A DNA stretch of 64,000 nucleotides from Sphingomonas sanxanigenens DSM 19645 = NX02 (GCF_000512205.2 NZ_CP006644.1:2722520-2786519), one strand, 5' to 3'. Shown: positions 43,981-53,215, numbered from the stretch's first letter. Numbers and translations are program-made. The notes: generated by a model from the sequence alone, not told the origin.

Positions 43981-45348
43981 ATGACGACGACCCTTCCCCA
44001 TCCGCGCACCACACTGGTGCGCATCCTCGTGCCGGCCTTGCTCGTCGCAGCGTTGCTGTTCCTTGCCACCCGCCTGTTCCAGACCGCGCCCCCGCCGGCA
44101 CCGGCGCCATTGCCCGGCGCGCCGCCGATCCTGCTTGGGAGCGGCAGCCCGCAGACCTATGCCGAAGCGGTCGCACGCGCCGATGAAGCCATCGACGGCG
44201 CCGCGCGACGCGCGCGCCATATGCCGGGCCAGTGGCTGCCGCTCGAATCGCTGGCGCGCGCGCAGTTCGATCGCGCCCGGCTGACGGGCGATCTCGCATC
44301 CTACATCGCCGCCCGCGACAGCTTCGCGCGCGCGTTCGAGGGACTGCCCCCGAAAACCGGCCCGCATCTGAGCCGTGCCGAGTTCGCGCTGGGCACGCAT
44401 GACCTTGCCGCGGCGAGCGCCGACCTCGACGCGGTGGAAGCCTATGCAACCATCCCTGAGCCCGCCGAGCAGGCCGAAATCCAGGCGATGCGCGGCGATA
44501 TCGCCTTCTATCGCGGCGACTATAGCCGCGCCTCGCGCCACTATCGCGCGGCCGCGGCAACCGCCCCGGCGACGGGCATCGACGTGCGCCTCGCCACCCG
44601 GTCGATGCGGCTGGGCCGTTTCGACGAGGCCCTGCGCCTGCTCGACCTGGCCGAGCGGGAGGCGAAAACGATCACGCCGCAGATCCTCGCGCGGATAGAA
44701 CTCCAGCGCGGGATGATCGAGCGCGCGCGCGGCGACTGGCCTGCTGCCACACGTCATTTCGACAAGGCGCTGGCGGTCTATCCGGGCTGGTGGCTGGCCG
44801 AGCAGCAGCGCGCCGCGATGGCGGCCCTGGCGGGAGACATCGGCGGTGCGATCCGCCGCTTCCAGGCACTGGCCACCCGCAGCGGGCTGCCCGAGCCGAT
44901 GGATGCGCTCGCCGCGCTCTACCGCGTGTCGGGTGACAGCGCGCGGTCCCGGGCATGGGCGGCGCGCGCCGGCGCGCTGTGGGACGCGCGCGTCGCCGCC
45001 TTCCCCGCCGCATTCGCCCAGCACGCGATCGACCATCATCTCGCCTTCGGCGATCCCGACCGCGCGCTGCGACTCGCCCGCCAGTCGTTTGCGGCGCGCC
45101 CGTTCGGCGAGACCGCGATCGCGCTCGCCGCATCCTTGATCGCCACCGGCTATCCCGATCGTGCGATCGCGGTGCTCGCCGAAGTCGACCGCACCGGTTG
45201 GGTCTCGGCGGAACAGCATCTCCTCGCCGCGCAGGCGCTCGCCATGCTCGGCCGCGGCGCAGATGCGGAGGCCGAGCGCGCGCGCGCGCAGGCGATCGAT
45301 CCGCACAGTTCCGATCGGAATCCGGCGCTGCTATGGTTCGATCATTGA
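43981..45348 (+). CDS. Membrane-anchored TPR protein of the DUF4331 module
   Basis: 455 residues. One N-terminal membrane helix (about 11-30) is followed by a Pro-rich spacer and by TPR-type helical repeats over the rest (for example DLASYIAARDSFARAFEG, GRFDEALRLLDLAERE, RGDWPAATRHFDKALAVYPG, and GRGADAEAERARAQAIDP). It would present a TPR scaffold in the periplasm. No enzymatic motif. It begins 54 bases after the preceding DUF4331 gene, past a terminator, and is followed at 22 bases by the HupE/UreJ gene, so it probably assembles with the module. Confidence 0.75.
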   Translation: MTTTLPHPRTTLVRILVPALLVAALLFLATRLFQTAPPPAPAPLPGAPPILLGSGSPQTYAEAVARADEAIDGAARRARHMPGQWLPLESLARAQFDRARLTGDLASYIAARDSFARAFEGLPPKTGPHLSRAEFALGTHDLAAASADLDAVEAYATIPEPAEQAEIQAMRGDIAFYRGDYSRASRHYRAAAATAPATGIDVRLATRSMRLGRFDEALRLLDLAEREAKTITPQILARIELQRGMIERARGDWPAATRHFDKALAVYPGWWLAEQQRAAMAALAGDIGGAIRRFQALATRSGLPEPMDALAALYRVSGDSARSRAWAARAGALWDARVAAFPAAFAQHAIDHHLAFGDPDRALRLARQSFAARPFGETAIALAASLIATGYPDRAIAVLAEVDRTGWVSAEQHLLAAQALAMLGRGADAEAERARAQAIDPHSSDRNPALLWFDH

Positions 45349-45370
45349 CGCCGACGAGCGCGCGGGAGGG

Positions 45371-46639
45371 ATGATGGGTAGTTTCCGGTTGGTCCGGCTG
45401 ATTGCGGCGCTGTTCGCGACACTCTTTCTCGTGTCGCCAGCGACCGCGCACCTCACGCCCAATTCCGAGATCCAGCTCGAGATCGGCCAGCGCGATGTCG
45501 TCGCGGAAGTCGCGATCCCGCTCAGCGAGGTCGAATATGCGATGGGCAAGCGCTTCACGGTGGCCGCGGACGGCTCGGTGGGTGCCGGCGCAGCGCAGAT
45601 CATGGCCTATGTCGGTGATCGCCTTGCGCTTTCCACCAGCGGCGCGCGCTGGCGGATCGTGCCCGGCGGCCTCACCATGATCGACAATGGCGGTTCCTAC
45701 GACGTCCATCTCCGCTTTCGCGCGACCCCGCCCCCCGGCCGGTCCCCGCGCCGTTTCGATCTCGACTATCGCGCGGTGATCGACGTCGTCCCCAGCCATT
45801 TCGTGCTGGTGCTGCTGCGATCGGACTATGCCGGCGGCGCGATCAGCCATGAGCCCGAGCTGCTCGGCGGATTGCGGAGCAAGACGACGGTGCTGCATGT
45901 CGACCGCGGCAGCGGCAGCGCCTGGAACGGCTTCATCTCGTCGATCGGCCTCGGCATGCAGCATATCGCCGAGGGACATGACCATCTACTGTTCCTGCTC
46001 GCGCTGCTGCTGCCCGCGCCCGTGATCGCCGCGGCCGGGCGCTGGACCGGCTATGCCGGCGTGCGCGGTGCGGCGCGCAAGCTCGTCCGCATCGTCACCG
46101 CCTTCACCGTCGGCCATTCGGTGACGCTGATCGGCGGCGCCTTCTTCGGCTGGCAACTGCCGGCGCAGCCGGTGGAGGTGCTGATCGCACTGTCGATCCT
46201 GGTCTCCGCAGCCCACGCCTTCCGGCCGATCTTCCCCGGCCGCGAGGCGCTGGTCGCCGCCGGGTTCGGCCTGATCCACGGCCTCGCCTTCGCGACACTG
46301 GTCGGCAATTACGGGCTCGATCCCTGGCAGAAGGCGCAGTCGATCCTGGGTTTCAATCTCGGCATCGAACTGGTGCAGTTGCTCGTGGTCGCCTGCGTGA
46401 TGCCCGCGCTGATGCTGCTGGCGCGCGCGCGCGCCTATGCGCCCGTGCGGCTGGCGGGCGCCGGCTTCGCCGCGATCGCCGCCACCGCGTGGCTGATCGA
46501 GCGGCTGTTCGGCACGAGCAACATCCTGGCCAGCGCGATCGATTCGATGCTGGTGCATGCGCCCTGGCTGATCCTGGCGCTGACGCTGGCGGCGGTGGGG
46601 GTGTTCTGGGCGCGGCGACGGGTGTTGGCGACGGTGTAA
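45371..46639 (+). CDS. HupE/UreJ-family membrane protein
   Basis: 422 residues from ATG 45371, preceded by GGGAGGG. A signal peptide (ending SPATAH) and an N-terminal periplasmic region of about 170 residues precede about seven membrane helices. The core keeps the histidine-rich motifs of the family: MQHIAEGHDHLLFLLALL, FTVGHSVTL and GFGLIHGLAFATL. HupE and UreJ are nickel/cobalt permeases; this long subfamily with an extracytoplasmic N terminus is less defined, and metal transport is the best guess. Last gene of the module. Confidence 0.82.
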   Translation: MMGSFRLVRLIAALFATLFLVSPATAHLTPNSEIQLEIGQRDVVAEVAIPLSEVEYAMGKRFTVAADGSVGAGAAQIMAYVGDRLALSTSGARWRIVPGGLTMIDNGGSYDVHLRFRATPPPGRSPRRFDLDYRAVIDVVPSHFVLVLLRSDYAGGAISHEPELLGGLRSKTTVLHVDRGSGSAWNGFISSIGLGMQHIAEGHDHLLFLLALLLPAPVIAAAGRWTGYAGVRGAARKLVRIVTAFTVGHSVTLIGGAFFGWQLPAQPVEVLIALSILVSAAHAFRPIFPGREALVAAGFGLIHGLAFATLVGNYGLDPWQKAQSILGFNLGIELVQLLVVACVMPALMLLARARAYAPVRLAGAGFAAIAATAWLIERLFGTSNILASAIDSMLVHAPWLILALTLAAVGVFWARRRVLATV

Positions 46640-46648
46640 AGTCGGCAA

Positions 46649-46683
46649 TTCTCCTCCCCGGCGCGCAGCGTCGGGGAGGAGAA
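46649..46683. terminator. Hairpin between convergent hupE-like gene and dnaB
   Basis: TTCTCCTCCCCG (46649-46660) pairs perfectly with CGGGGAGGAGAA (46672-46683), 12 pairs around an 11-base loop. It is a recurring CTCCCCG-type stem, also at 19969-20001. Confidence 0.75.
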
Positions 46684-46692
46684 GAGTGGCGT

Positions 46693-48222
46693 CTACTCGT
46701 ACCCCGTACGGTCCGGCAGATAGGCGTCGTCGATGAGATCGCTGAACTTGGTGATGCTGCTTTCGAACTTCAGCCTTACGCGCCCGGTCGAACCGTGGCG
46801 CTGCTTCGCGACGATCAGTTCCGCGGTGCCTGCCACCGACTGCATCTTGCGGCCCCATTCATTATAGGCCTCATGCACCTTCGCATCGTCCTCGGGCCCC
46901 GGCACCTTGGGCTCCACCGACTGGACGTAATATTCCTCGCGATAGACGAACAGGACGATATCCGCGTCCTGCTCGATCGAGCCGGATTCGCGAAGATCCG
47001 ACAGCTGCGGGCGCTTGTCCTCGCGATTTTCGACCTGGCGGCTGAGCTGCGACAGCGCGATCACCGGCAGATGGAGTTCCTTGGCGAGCGTCTTGAGACC
47101 CCGGCTGATCTCCGAGATTTCCTGCACGCGGTTGCCGTCCTTGTTCTTGCCGGACCCGGTCAGGAGCTGGAGATAGTCGACGATGATCATGCCGATCTCG
47201 TGCCGGCGCTTCAGGCGGCGCGCGCGAGTGGTGAGCGCGGCGATGGTGAGGCCGGCGGTGTCGTCGATGTAGAGCGGCAGATCCTCCAGCTCGCTCGCGG
47301 CACGGGCGAATTTGGTGAATTCGTCGCGGGTCAGCGAGCCAGAGCGGATCTTGTGCGCAATCACGCCCGACTGTTCGGCGAGGATACGCGTCGCCAGCTG
47401 GTCGGCGGACATTTCGAGGCTGAAGAAGGCGACCTTGGCGCCCAGCGACTTTTCGTGCGGTATCCCGTCCTGCCGGTCGCGCAGATAGCGCTTGGCGGCG
47501 TTGAACGCGACGTTGGTGGCAAACGAGGTCTTGCCCATGCCGGGGCGGCCGGCGAGGATCAGCAAGTCGCTGTGGTGGAGGCCGCCGGTCTTGGCGTTGA
47601 CCGAATCCATGCCGGTGGTGACGCCGGAAATCTTGCCGCCGGCATTCTGCGCCTTTTCGGCTAGATCGACCGCCAGCTTGGTCGCCTGCACGAAGGTCTT
47701 GGTCGATCCGGTTTCGCCGCCTTCCTCGGCCACCTTGTAGAGCCGCATCTCGGCGCTCTCGATCTGCGACCGCGGATCGACCGCCTCGCTGGTATCCATC
47801 GCCGAATCGACGAGGTCGCGGCCGACGCCGACCAGCGCCCGCAGCATCGCCAGATCATAGATCTGCTTGGCAAAATCCTTGGCGCCGATCAGACCGGCGC
47901 CGCTGCCGGTGAGTTGCGCCAGATAGACCGGGCCGCCCAGCGCGCGCATCGCCTCGTCGCTTTCGAACAGCGGCTTGAGCGTCACCGGATTGGCGATGGT
48001 GCCACTTGTCGTCAGGCGCAGGATCGCGTCGTAGATCCTGCCGTTGAGCGGATCGAAGAAATGATCGCTGCGCAGTTTCTGCATCACGTCTTCGGCGACG
48101 CGGTTGTCGATCATCATCGCGCCGAGCAGCGCGGCTTCGGCCTCGGCGTTGTGCGGCAATTCGCGCGGTGTCTCCACCGCATTGGGTACGATCTGGAACT
48201 GGGGTTCGGCCATGCGCGCCAT
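46693..48222 (-). CDS. dnaB: Replicative DNA helicase DnaB
   Basis: 509 residues from ATG 48222 (MARMAEPQ), after AAAGG. N-terminal DnaB domain (LPHNAEAEAALLGAMMIDN), then RecA-type core with Walker A GRPGMGKTSFA, Walker B-region MIIVDYLQLL, and SQLSRQVENR, DADIVLFVYREEYY. Unwinds DNA at the replication fork. No intein is seen, and length is normal. GTG/ATG choices upstream to 48276 have no support. Divergent from UPF0262. Confidence 0.96.
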   Translation of the reverse strand: MARMAEPQFQIVPNAVETPRELPHNAEAEAALLGAMMIDNRVAEDVMQKLRSDHFFDPLNGRIYDAILRLTTSGTIANPVTLKPLFESDEAMRALGGPVYLAQLTGSGAGLIGAKDFAKQIYDLAMLRALVGVGRDLVDSAMDTSEAVDPRSQIESAEMRLYKVAEEGGETGSTKTFVQATKLAVDLAEKAQNAGGKISGVTTGMDSVNAKTGGLHHSDLLILAGRPGMGKTSFATNVAFNAAKRYLRDRQDGIPHEKSLGAKVAFFSLEMSADQLATRILAEQSGVIAHKIRSGSLTRDEFTKFARAASELEDLPLYIDDTAGLTIAALTTRARRLKRRHEIGMIIVDYLQLLTGSGKNKDGNRVQEISEISRGLKTLAKELHLPVIALSQLSRQVENREDKRPQLSDLRESGSIEQDADIVLFVYREEYYVQSVEPKVPGPEDDAKVHEAYNEWGRKMQSVAGTAELIVAKQRHGSTGRVRLKFESSITKFSDLIDDAYLPDRTGYE

Positions 48223-48314
48223 TGTCGGCCTTTCGCCCGTCCTGCTCAAGCCCCTTGGGCCGACCGACGCGGGCATTGAGGCAAGCCGCCTTCCCCGATA
48301 GAGCGGGACGAACC

Positions 48315-48797
48315 ATGTCCGATCCGCGCATCATCGACATCGCTCTCGACGAACGCTCCATCCTGTGGAGGAGCGCGGATGTCGAGCAGGAGCGCCGGAT
48401 CGCGATCTTCGACCTGATCGAGGGCAATTATTTTGCACCGCAGCGCCAGCATCCCGATGGCTATGCCGGTCCGTACCGCATCCAGCTCGGCGTCGAGGAA
48501 GGGCGGCTGGCGATTCACATCAAGCGCGAGGATGATTCGCCGCTCGAATCGCTGATCCTCGCGCTTGGCCGCTTCCGCCGGCCGATTCGCGATTATTTCG
48601 CGATCTGCGACAGCTATTATCAGGCGATCCGCCAATCGACGCCGCAGCAGATCGAGACGGTCGACATGGCCCGCCGCGCCGTCCACAACGACGCCGCCGA
48701 GCTGCTGCGGACAGCGCTCGACGGCAAGATCGACGTCGATTTCGACACCGCCCGCCGCCTCTTCACGCTGATCTGCGTCCTCCACATCAAGGGATGA
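48315..48797 (+). CDS. UPF0262 family protein
   Basis: 160 residues, the usual length of UPF0262, an alphaproteobacterial family of unknown function. Contains IIDIALDE at the N terminus, VEQERRIAIFDLIEGNYFAP and RPIRDYFAICDSYYQAIR. No cofactor motif or membrane helix. Its stop overlaps the lysozyme ATG by four bases, and this makes a translationally coupled pair. Its presence supports the alphaproteobacterial origin of the window. Confidence 0.88.
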   Translation: MSDPRIIDIALDERSILWRSADVEQERRIAIFDLIEGNYFAPQRQHPDGYAGPYRIQLGVEEGRLAIHIKREDDSPLESLILALGRFRRPIRDYFAICDSYYQAIRQSTPQQIETVDMARRAVHNDAAELLRTALDGKIDVDFDTARRLFTLICVLHIKG

Positions 48798-49501
48798 ACT
48801 TGCAAACCCGTCCAAAGCGGACGCTCGGGCGTCTGCTCGCGCGCGTGCTCGCCGTCACTTTGCTGATCGCCGGCCTGATTGCGCTTGGCTGGGGCTGGGC
48901 CCAGCGCTGGCGTCCGGGCGAGGAGACATTTCCCGTGCAGGGCGTCGATGTGTCCCACCACCAGGGGCCGATCGAATGGCATATGCTGCGCGCGGGCGGT
49001 GCCGACTTCGCCTACATCAAGGCGACCGAGGGCGCGACGCTGCGCGACGAGGCGTTCGAAGCCAATTGGCGCGATTCGCGCGCCGCCGGCGTCCGCCACG
49101 GCGCCTATCATTTCTTCACCCTGTGCCGTTCCGGCAGCGACCAGGCGACGAACTTCATCGCCACAGTCCCGCGCGAGGCCGATGCGCTGCCGCCGGCGGT
49201 GGACCTCGAATTCGGCGGCAACTGCGCCGCGCGCCCCTCGCGCGACGTGCTGATCGCCGAGGTCGGCCGCTTTCTGACCGCGATCGAGGCGCATTCGGGA
49301 AAGCCGGCGCTGCTCTATGTCACCCGCGAATTCGAGGACGCCTATCGGATCAGCGACGCGTTCGATCGCCGGCTGTGGCTGCGCAGGCTGGCGCTGCGCC
49401 CCACTTATGGCGCAAGACGCTGGGCGATGTGGCAGGCAAGCAATATCCACCGGGTCGACGGCGTCGACGGACCGGTGGACTGGAACGTGATGAGACCATG
49501 A
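48794..49501 (+). CDS. GH25 family lysozyme, membrane-anchored
   Basis: 235 residues. One N-terminal membrane helix (about 14-34), then a GH25 (Chalaropsis-type) muramidase domain: FPVQGVDVSHHQGPIEW, FAYIKATEGAT, GAYHFF and the catalytic PAVDLEF region. Asp in GVDVSHHQ and the Asp-x-Glu pair in VDLEF are the usual catalytic residues. It cleaves peptidoglycan between MurNAc and GlcNAc. Overlaps UPF0262 and cdd starts by four bases each. Confidence 0.88.
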   Translation: MNLQTRPKRTLGRLLARVLAVTLLIAGLIALGWGWAQRWRPGEETFPVQGVDVSHHQGPIEWHMLRAGGADFAYIKATEGATLRDEAFEANWRDSRAAGVRHGAYHFFTLCRSGSDQATNFIATVPREADALPPAVDLEFGGNCAARPSRDVLIAEVGRFLTAIEAHSGKPALLYVTREFEDAYRISDAFDRRLWLRRLALRPTYGARRWAMWQASNIHRVDGVDGPVDWNVMRP

Positions 49502-49956
49502 CCGATGAGACCCACGATCCCGCCCCGCTGATCGCCGCCGCCCGCGCCGCGGCGGCGCATGCGCACGCCCCCTATTCGCGCTTCGGGGTGGGTGCCGCGC
49601 TGCTGTTGACCGACGGCAGCGTCATCACCGGCACCAATTTCGAGAATGCCAGCTATGGCCTGTCGCTGTGCGGAGAGACTGTGGCCCTGGCCAAGGCCAA
49701 CAGCGAAGGGCGACTGCGCGACGTGGCGGCGATCGCGGTGATCGGCGGCATGCTGGGCGCCGATGGCGCGATCACGGGCGCCGATCCGGTGCGCCCGTGC
49801 GGCCGCTGCCGGCAGATCCTGAACGAGGCGGCGCAACTCGGCGGCCGCGACGTGACGATCTGGTGCGCCTCGGGCGACGGCGCGGCGGTGGAACGCTTCC
49901 ACCTGTCCGACCTGCTGCCCAACGCCTTCGGCCCCGCCGACCTCGGCATCGGCTGA
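49498..49956 (+). CDS. cdd: Cytidine deaminase
   Basis: 152 residues from ATG 49498. Zinc-binding motif CGETVALAKA (Cys and catalytic Glu) and PCGRC are present, with APYSRFGVGAAL at the N terminus and NFENASYGLSLC. It deaminates cytidine and deoxycytidine. The usual form of the first motif is CAExxA; here Gly replaces Ala next to the zinc Cys, a mild change. Four-base overlap with the lysozyme gene. Confidence 0.9.
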   Translation: MTDETHDPAPLIAAARAAAAHAHAPYSRFGVGAALLLTDGSVITGTNFENASYGLSLCGETVALAKANSEGRLRDVAAIAVIGGMLGADGAITGADPVRPCGRCRQILNEAAQLGGRDVTIWCASGDGAAVERFHLSDLLPNAFGPADLGIG

Positions 49957-49960
49957 GGCG

Positions 49961-50455
49961 ATGCGGCCCACGCTGCTGATCGTCCACCATTCGGCGACCG
50001 GCGGCACGCAGCAGATCGCAGAGGCTGCAGCTGCGGGCGCGCGGCATGGGGAAGAGGTCGACGTCATTTTCCGCCACGCGGCGGAATCCGGTCCCGACGA
50101 TCTGATCGCGGCCGATCTTTTCCTCTTCGCCACGCCCGAGATGCTGGCGGCGATGGCCGGCGTGATGAAGGACTTCTTCGACCGCAGCTACTACCCGGCG
50201 CTCGATCGCATCGCGGGTCGCCCCTATGCGCTGCTGGTCTGCGCGGGCAGCGACGGCAGCAATGCGGTGCGTCAGGTCGAGCGCATCGCCGCGGGCTGGC
50301 GCCTCAAGCGCGTTGCCGATCCGCTGATCGTCTGCACCGAGGCGCAGACGCCCGAAGCGATTCTGGCGCCGAAGCGCATCGCGCCCGAGGATCTCGCCCG
50401 CTGCGGCGATCTCGGACGGGCGCTGGCCGCGGGTCTGTCGCTCGGAATCTTCTGA
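49961..50455 (+). CDS. Flavodoxin-family/NADPH-dependent FMN protein
   Basis: 164 residues. The FMN phosphate loop HHSATGGTQQIAEA and the ATPEMLAAMAGVMKDFFDRSYYP element match the flavodoxin-like fold of WrbA/NADPH-dependent FMN reductases. It is a small soluble protein without signal peptide. It starts five bases after cdd, so same operon. The electron partner is unknown. Confidence 0.78.
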   Translation: MRPTLLIVHHSATGGTQQIAEAAAAGARHGEEVDVIFRHAAESGPDDLIAADLFLFATPEMLAAMAGVMKDFFDRSYYPALDRIAGRPYALLVCAGSDGSNAVRQVERIAAGWRLKRVADPLIVCTEAQTPEAILAPKRIAPEDLARCGDLGRALAAGLSLGIF

Positions 50456-50511
50456 TTCGTGGAACGCTTGGCATTTGCGGCGCCTCATCCGCGCTGATAG
50501 TGGCTGCCGCC

Positions 50512-51090
50512 ATGTTCAACGAACTCTCCTCCCCCGCCGCTCTCGTCGCCACCCGCCGTTCCGGCAAGCCGCGCGACATGGTGGCTCCGGGGCCGGACGA
50601 TGCGCAGCTCCGCACGATTCTCGAGGCGGCGATACGCGTGCCCGATCATGGCAAGCTGGCGCCGTGGCGCTTCGTGATCGTGCCCGGGGACCGGCGCTAT
50701 GCGCTGGCGGCGCTGCTGGTCGATGCCTATCGCGCCGGCCGGCCCGAAGCCGGGCGGCTCGAAGTAGAGGCGATGGAGCAGTTCGCGCGGCAGGCACCGA
50801 CCCTGATCGTCGCGCTCTCGGCTCCGCGCCCGGAAAGCCATATCCCGCTTTGGGAACAGGAATTGTCGGCGGGCGCCGCCTGCATGAACCTGCTCGTCGC
50901 GGCACATGCGCATGGCTTCGTCGGCGGCTGGCTGACCGGACCGATGACTTACGACGATCGCGTGCGCGACGCCTTCGGCAGCGCTCCGGAACGGATCGCC
51001 GGCTTCATCTTCATCGGATCGCCCTCGCGGCCGCTCGAGGAGCGCCCCCGTCCGGCCTATGATACGGTCGTTTCGACCTGGGCGGGCTGA
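50512..51090 (+). CDS. Nitroreductase family protein
   Basis: 192 residues from ATG 50512. FMN-binding elements TRRSGKP (RRS), RVPDHGKLAPWRFVIV and AGAACMNLLVAAHAHGFVGGWLTG are those of the small YdjA-type nitroreductases. These are NADPH-linked flavoproteins reducing nitro compounds or related substrates; the physiological one is unknown. GTG at 50500 is open but weaker. Next in line with the flavodoxin-like gene. Confidence 0.86.
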   Translation: MFNELSSPAALVATRRSGKPRDMVAPGPDDAQLRTILEAAIRVPDHGKLAPWRFVIVPGDRRYALAALLVDAYRAGRPEAGRLEVEAMEQFARQAPTLIVALSAPRPESHIPLWEQELSAGAACMNLLVAAHAHGFVGGWLTGPMTYDDRVRDAFGSAPERIAGFIFIGSPSRPLEERPRPAYDTVVSTWAG

Positions 51091-51143
51091 ACGATCGTTG
51101 CAACGGGACTCGACCTGCCGCGGTCTTGCTGTATTAGGGAAGC

Positions 51144-51500
51144 ATGACAGCGCTTGAGAGCGACGACAGCCCGATCTACCTCCGCCTGCGCGGCATCATC
51201 GTTGCCGCCATCCTCGACGGTGCCTATCGCGAGGGCGACCAGCTTCCCTCGGTGCGCGCCTTCGCCGCCGAACATGGCGCCAATCCGCTGACCGTGGCCA
51301 AGGCCTATCAGACCTTCCAGGACGATGGCTATGTTACGGTGCGCCGCGGCGTCGGCATGTTCGTTGCGCCGGGTGCGGTGGGGCGGCTGCGCGATGCCGA
51401 ACGCGCGCAGTTCCTCGAGCGGGTGTGGCCGCGCGTCAAAGCGCAGATCGACCGTGTCGGTCTCGACGCCGAAGACCTGCTCGACCGCGCGCACGCCTGA
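51144..51500 (+). CDS. GntR-family regulator, YtrA subfamily
   Basis: 118 residues. A winged-helix domain with PIYLRLRGIIVAAILDGAYREGDQLPSVR-type start, HGANPLTVAKAYQTFQDDGYV and RGVGMFV. The C-terminal tail is short (about 40 residues), which fits YtrA-type regulators that usually control neighbouring ABC transporters. None is here, and the target is not visible. It converges on the metallophosphoesterase with only four bases between stops. Confidence 0.86.
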   Translation: MTALESDDSPIYLRLRGIIVAAILDGAYREGDQLPSVRAFAAEHGANPLTVAKAYQTFQDDGYVTVRRGVGMFVAPGAVGRLRDAERAQFLERVWPRVKAQIDRVGLDAEDLLDRAHA

Positions 51501-51504
51501 TCCG

Positions 51505-52269
51505 TCAGTCCGTCCTGAGCTGCGGCATCGGCTGCGCCGCCGTGCCGAGCGCGCGCACGTCGAGTTCGATTGCGCCCTGCACGATCCGCAGCACATTATA
51601 GGACGGCGCGGTGTCGCGGATGCGTTCGGACAGCGTGCCCGCGCCGATCAGCCGCACGGTGCGGCCCGCCACCTCGTGCGCGACGTCGAACGGATCATGG
51701 ACATGGCCGGTCAGCACCGCATGCGCGCCCGCGGCGGCAAGCCGGTCCAGCGCTGCGGAGCCGCCATGGGTCCGCGCGCTCGATCGCGTGCCCGCCTCGA
51801 TCAGCGGATGATGGCAGGCGACCAGCACGACATGACCGGCGGGGGCCGCCCGCGTCAGGTCCAGCGCGGCGGAGAGGCTGCGGCCGCTGACCTTGCCCTT
51901 GGACCAGTTGAGCCGCCACTGCGCGCGCGCCGTCGTCTTGAGCGGCACCAGGGTCACGCCGTCGAGGTCGAGCGGGCGTTCGATCATCCGCTCCAACCGA
52001 CGGTAGCGCCTGTAGGGCGTGGCGAAGCGCGCCAGCGGGTTGAGATAGGGCAGGTCATGGTTGCCGACCTCCACCGTGACCGGCACCGCCAGCGCTTCCA
52101 GCCAGGCCGCCGCCGCCGCGAATTCCTGCGCGCGCGCGCGCATCGTGAGGTCACCGGTGACGATCACCGCGTCGGGCCGCTCGGCGCGCACCTCGTTCTG
52201 GAACCAGTCGAGCGCGATCCGATCCTCCATGCCGAAATGGAGATCGCTGATATGGTAGAGCTTGGTCAT
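51505..52269 (-). CDS. Calcineurin-like metallophosphoesterase
   Basis: 254 residues. The five metallophosphoesterase motifs are in order: HISDLHFG, VTGDLTM, GNHDLPY, ACHHPLIE and LTGHVHD. It is a dimetal hydrolase of the Icc/CpdA-like group acting on phosphodiesters. cAMP and other nucleotides are possible, unresolved. Its start overlaps an upstream open region of the divergent esterase gene. Confidence 0.9.
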   Translation of the reverse strand: MTKLYHISDLHFGMEDRIALDWFQNEVRAERPDAVIVTGDLTMRARAQEFAAAAAWLEALAVPVTVEVGNHDLPYLNPLARFATPYRRYRRLERMIERPLDLDGVTLVPLKTTARAQWRLNWSKGKVSGRSLSAALDLTRAAPAGHVVLVACHHPLIEAGTRSSARTHGGSAALDRLAAAGAHAVLTGHVHDPFDVAHEVAGRTVRLIGAGTLSERIRDTAPSYNVLRIVQGAIELDVRALGTAAQPMPQLRTD

Positions 52270-52345
52270 ATCCTTTCAACGCGCCAGCGGCGCCGCCTGC
52301 TCCCTGCTGGGCCGGGATCGGCCGCAATGCTATCGCGCTAATCCG

Positions 52346-53215
52346 ATGAAGCGACTGATGTCCACACTCGGCGCCGTCGCCGCGCGCGCGGGGCTGACCG
52401 GCCCGGCGCTGCTCGACCTCGCCGACCGGCTGGCGCCCGGCGGGCCGCGCATCCGGCGACGGGTTGCCGGCGCGGCTTATGGCCCGGCGCCGCGCCAGCG
52501 GCTGGACCTGTGGCGCGCGGCGGGCGCGCGAGGGCCGCAGCCGGTGCTGGTCTTCTTCTATGGCGGCGGCTGGAGCGCGGGCGAGCGCCGCCATTACGGG
52601 TTCGCGGCGCGGGCGTTCGCGGCGCTGGGCTTCACCGTCGTCGTCCCCGACTATCGCCTCGTACCGGCAATCCACTTCCCCGCCTTCGTCGAGGATGCGG
52701 CCGCGGCGTTGCGCTGGGTGGCGGATCATGCCGCGGCGCATGGCGGCGACCCGGCGCGCATCCTGCTCGCGGGCCATTCGGCGGGGGCGCACATCGCCGC
52801 GCTGGTCGCGCTCGATCCCGGCTATGCGCAGGCGGCGGGGATCGAGCCGCGATCCATCCGGGGCGTCGCGGGGCTCGCCGGACCCTATGACTTCTTCCCC
52901 TTCGACGTGCCCGCCTCGATCGCCGCCTTCGGCCGCGCGCCCGACCCGCGCCTCACCCAGCCGATCCACTTCGCCCGCCGCGATGCGCCGCCGCTCTGGC
53001 TGGCGACGGGCACCGCCGACACCGTGGTCCGCCCGCGCAACAGCCAGGCGCTGGTCGCAGCGCTGACGTCCGCGGGCGGCAGCGCGGTCTATCGAGACTA
53101 TGCCGGGCTCGACCATGCCGGGATCGTGATGGCGCTGGCCAAGCCGTTTCGCGCCAGGGCGCCGGTGCTCGCAGAGAGCGCGGCGTTCCTGATGCGGGCG
53201 GCGTTCGCGGATTAG
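52346..53215 (+). CDS. Alpha/beta-hydrolase (esterase of the HSL type)
   Basis: 289 residues from ATG 52346. Motifs FFYGGGWSAGE (the HGGGW oxyanion loop, with Tyr in place of His), GHSAGAH, LATGTADTVV (Asp) and DHAG (His). This places it in the hormone-sensitive-lipase-like carboxylesterases. The Tyr in the first oxyanion position departs from HGGG and may alter substrate use. No signal peptide. Convergent with the amidohydrolase gene, 10 bases apart. Confidence 0.82.
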   Translation: MKRLMSTLGAVAARAGLTGPALLDLADRLAPGGPRIRRRVAGAAYGPAPRQRLDLWRAAGARGPQPVLVFFYGGGWSAGERRHYGFAARAFAALGFTVVVPDYRLVPAIHFPAFVEDAAAALRWVADHAAAHGGDPARILLAGHSAGAHIAALVALDPGYAQAAGIEPRSIRGVAGLAGPYDFFPFDVPASIAAFGRAPDPRLTQPIHFARRDAPPLWLATGTADTVVRPRNSQALVAALTSAGGSAVYRDYAGLDHAGIVMALAKPFRARAPVLAESAAFLMRAAFAD

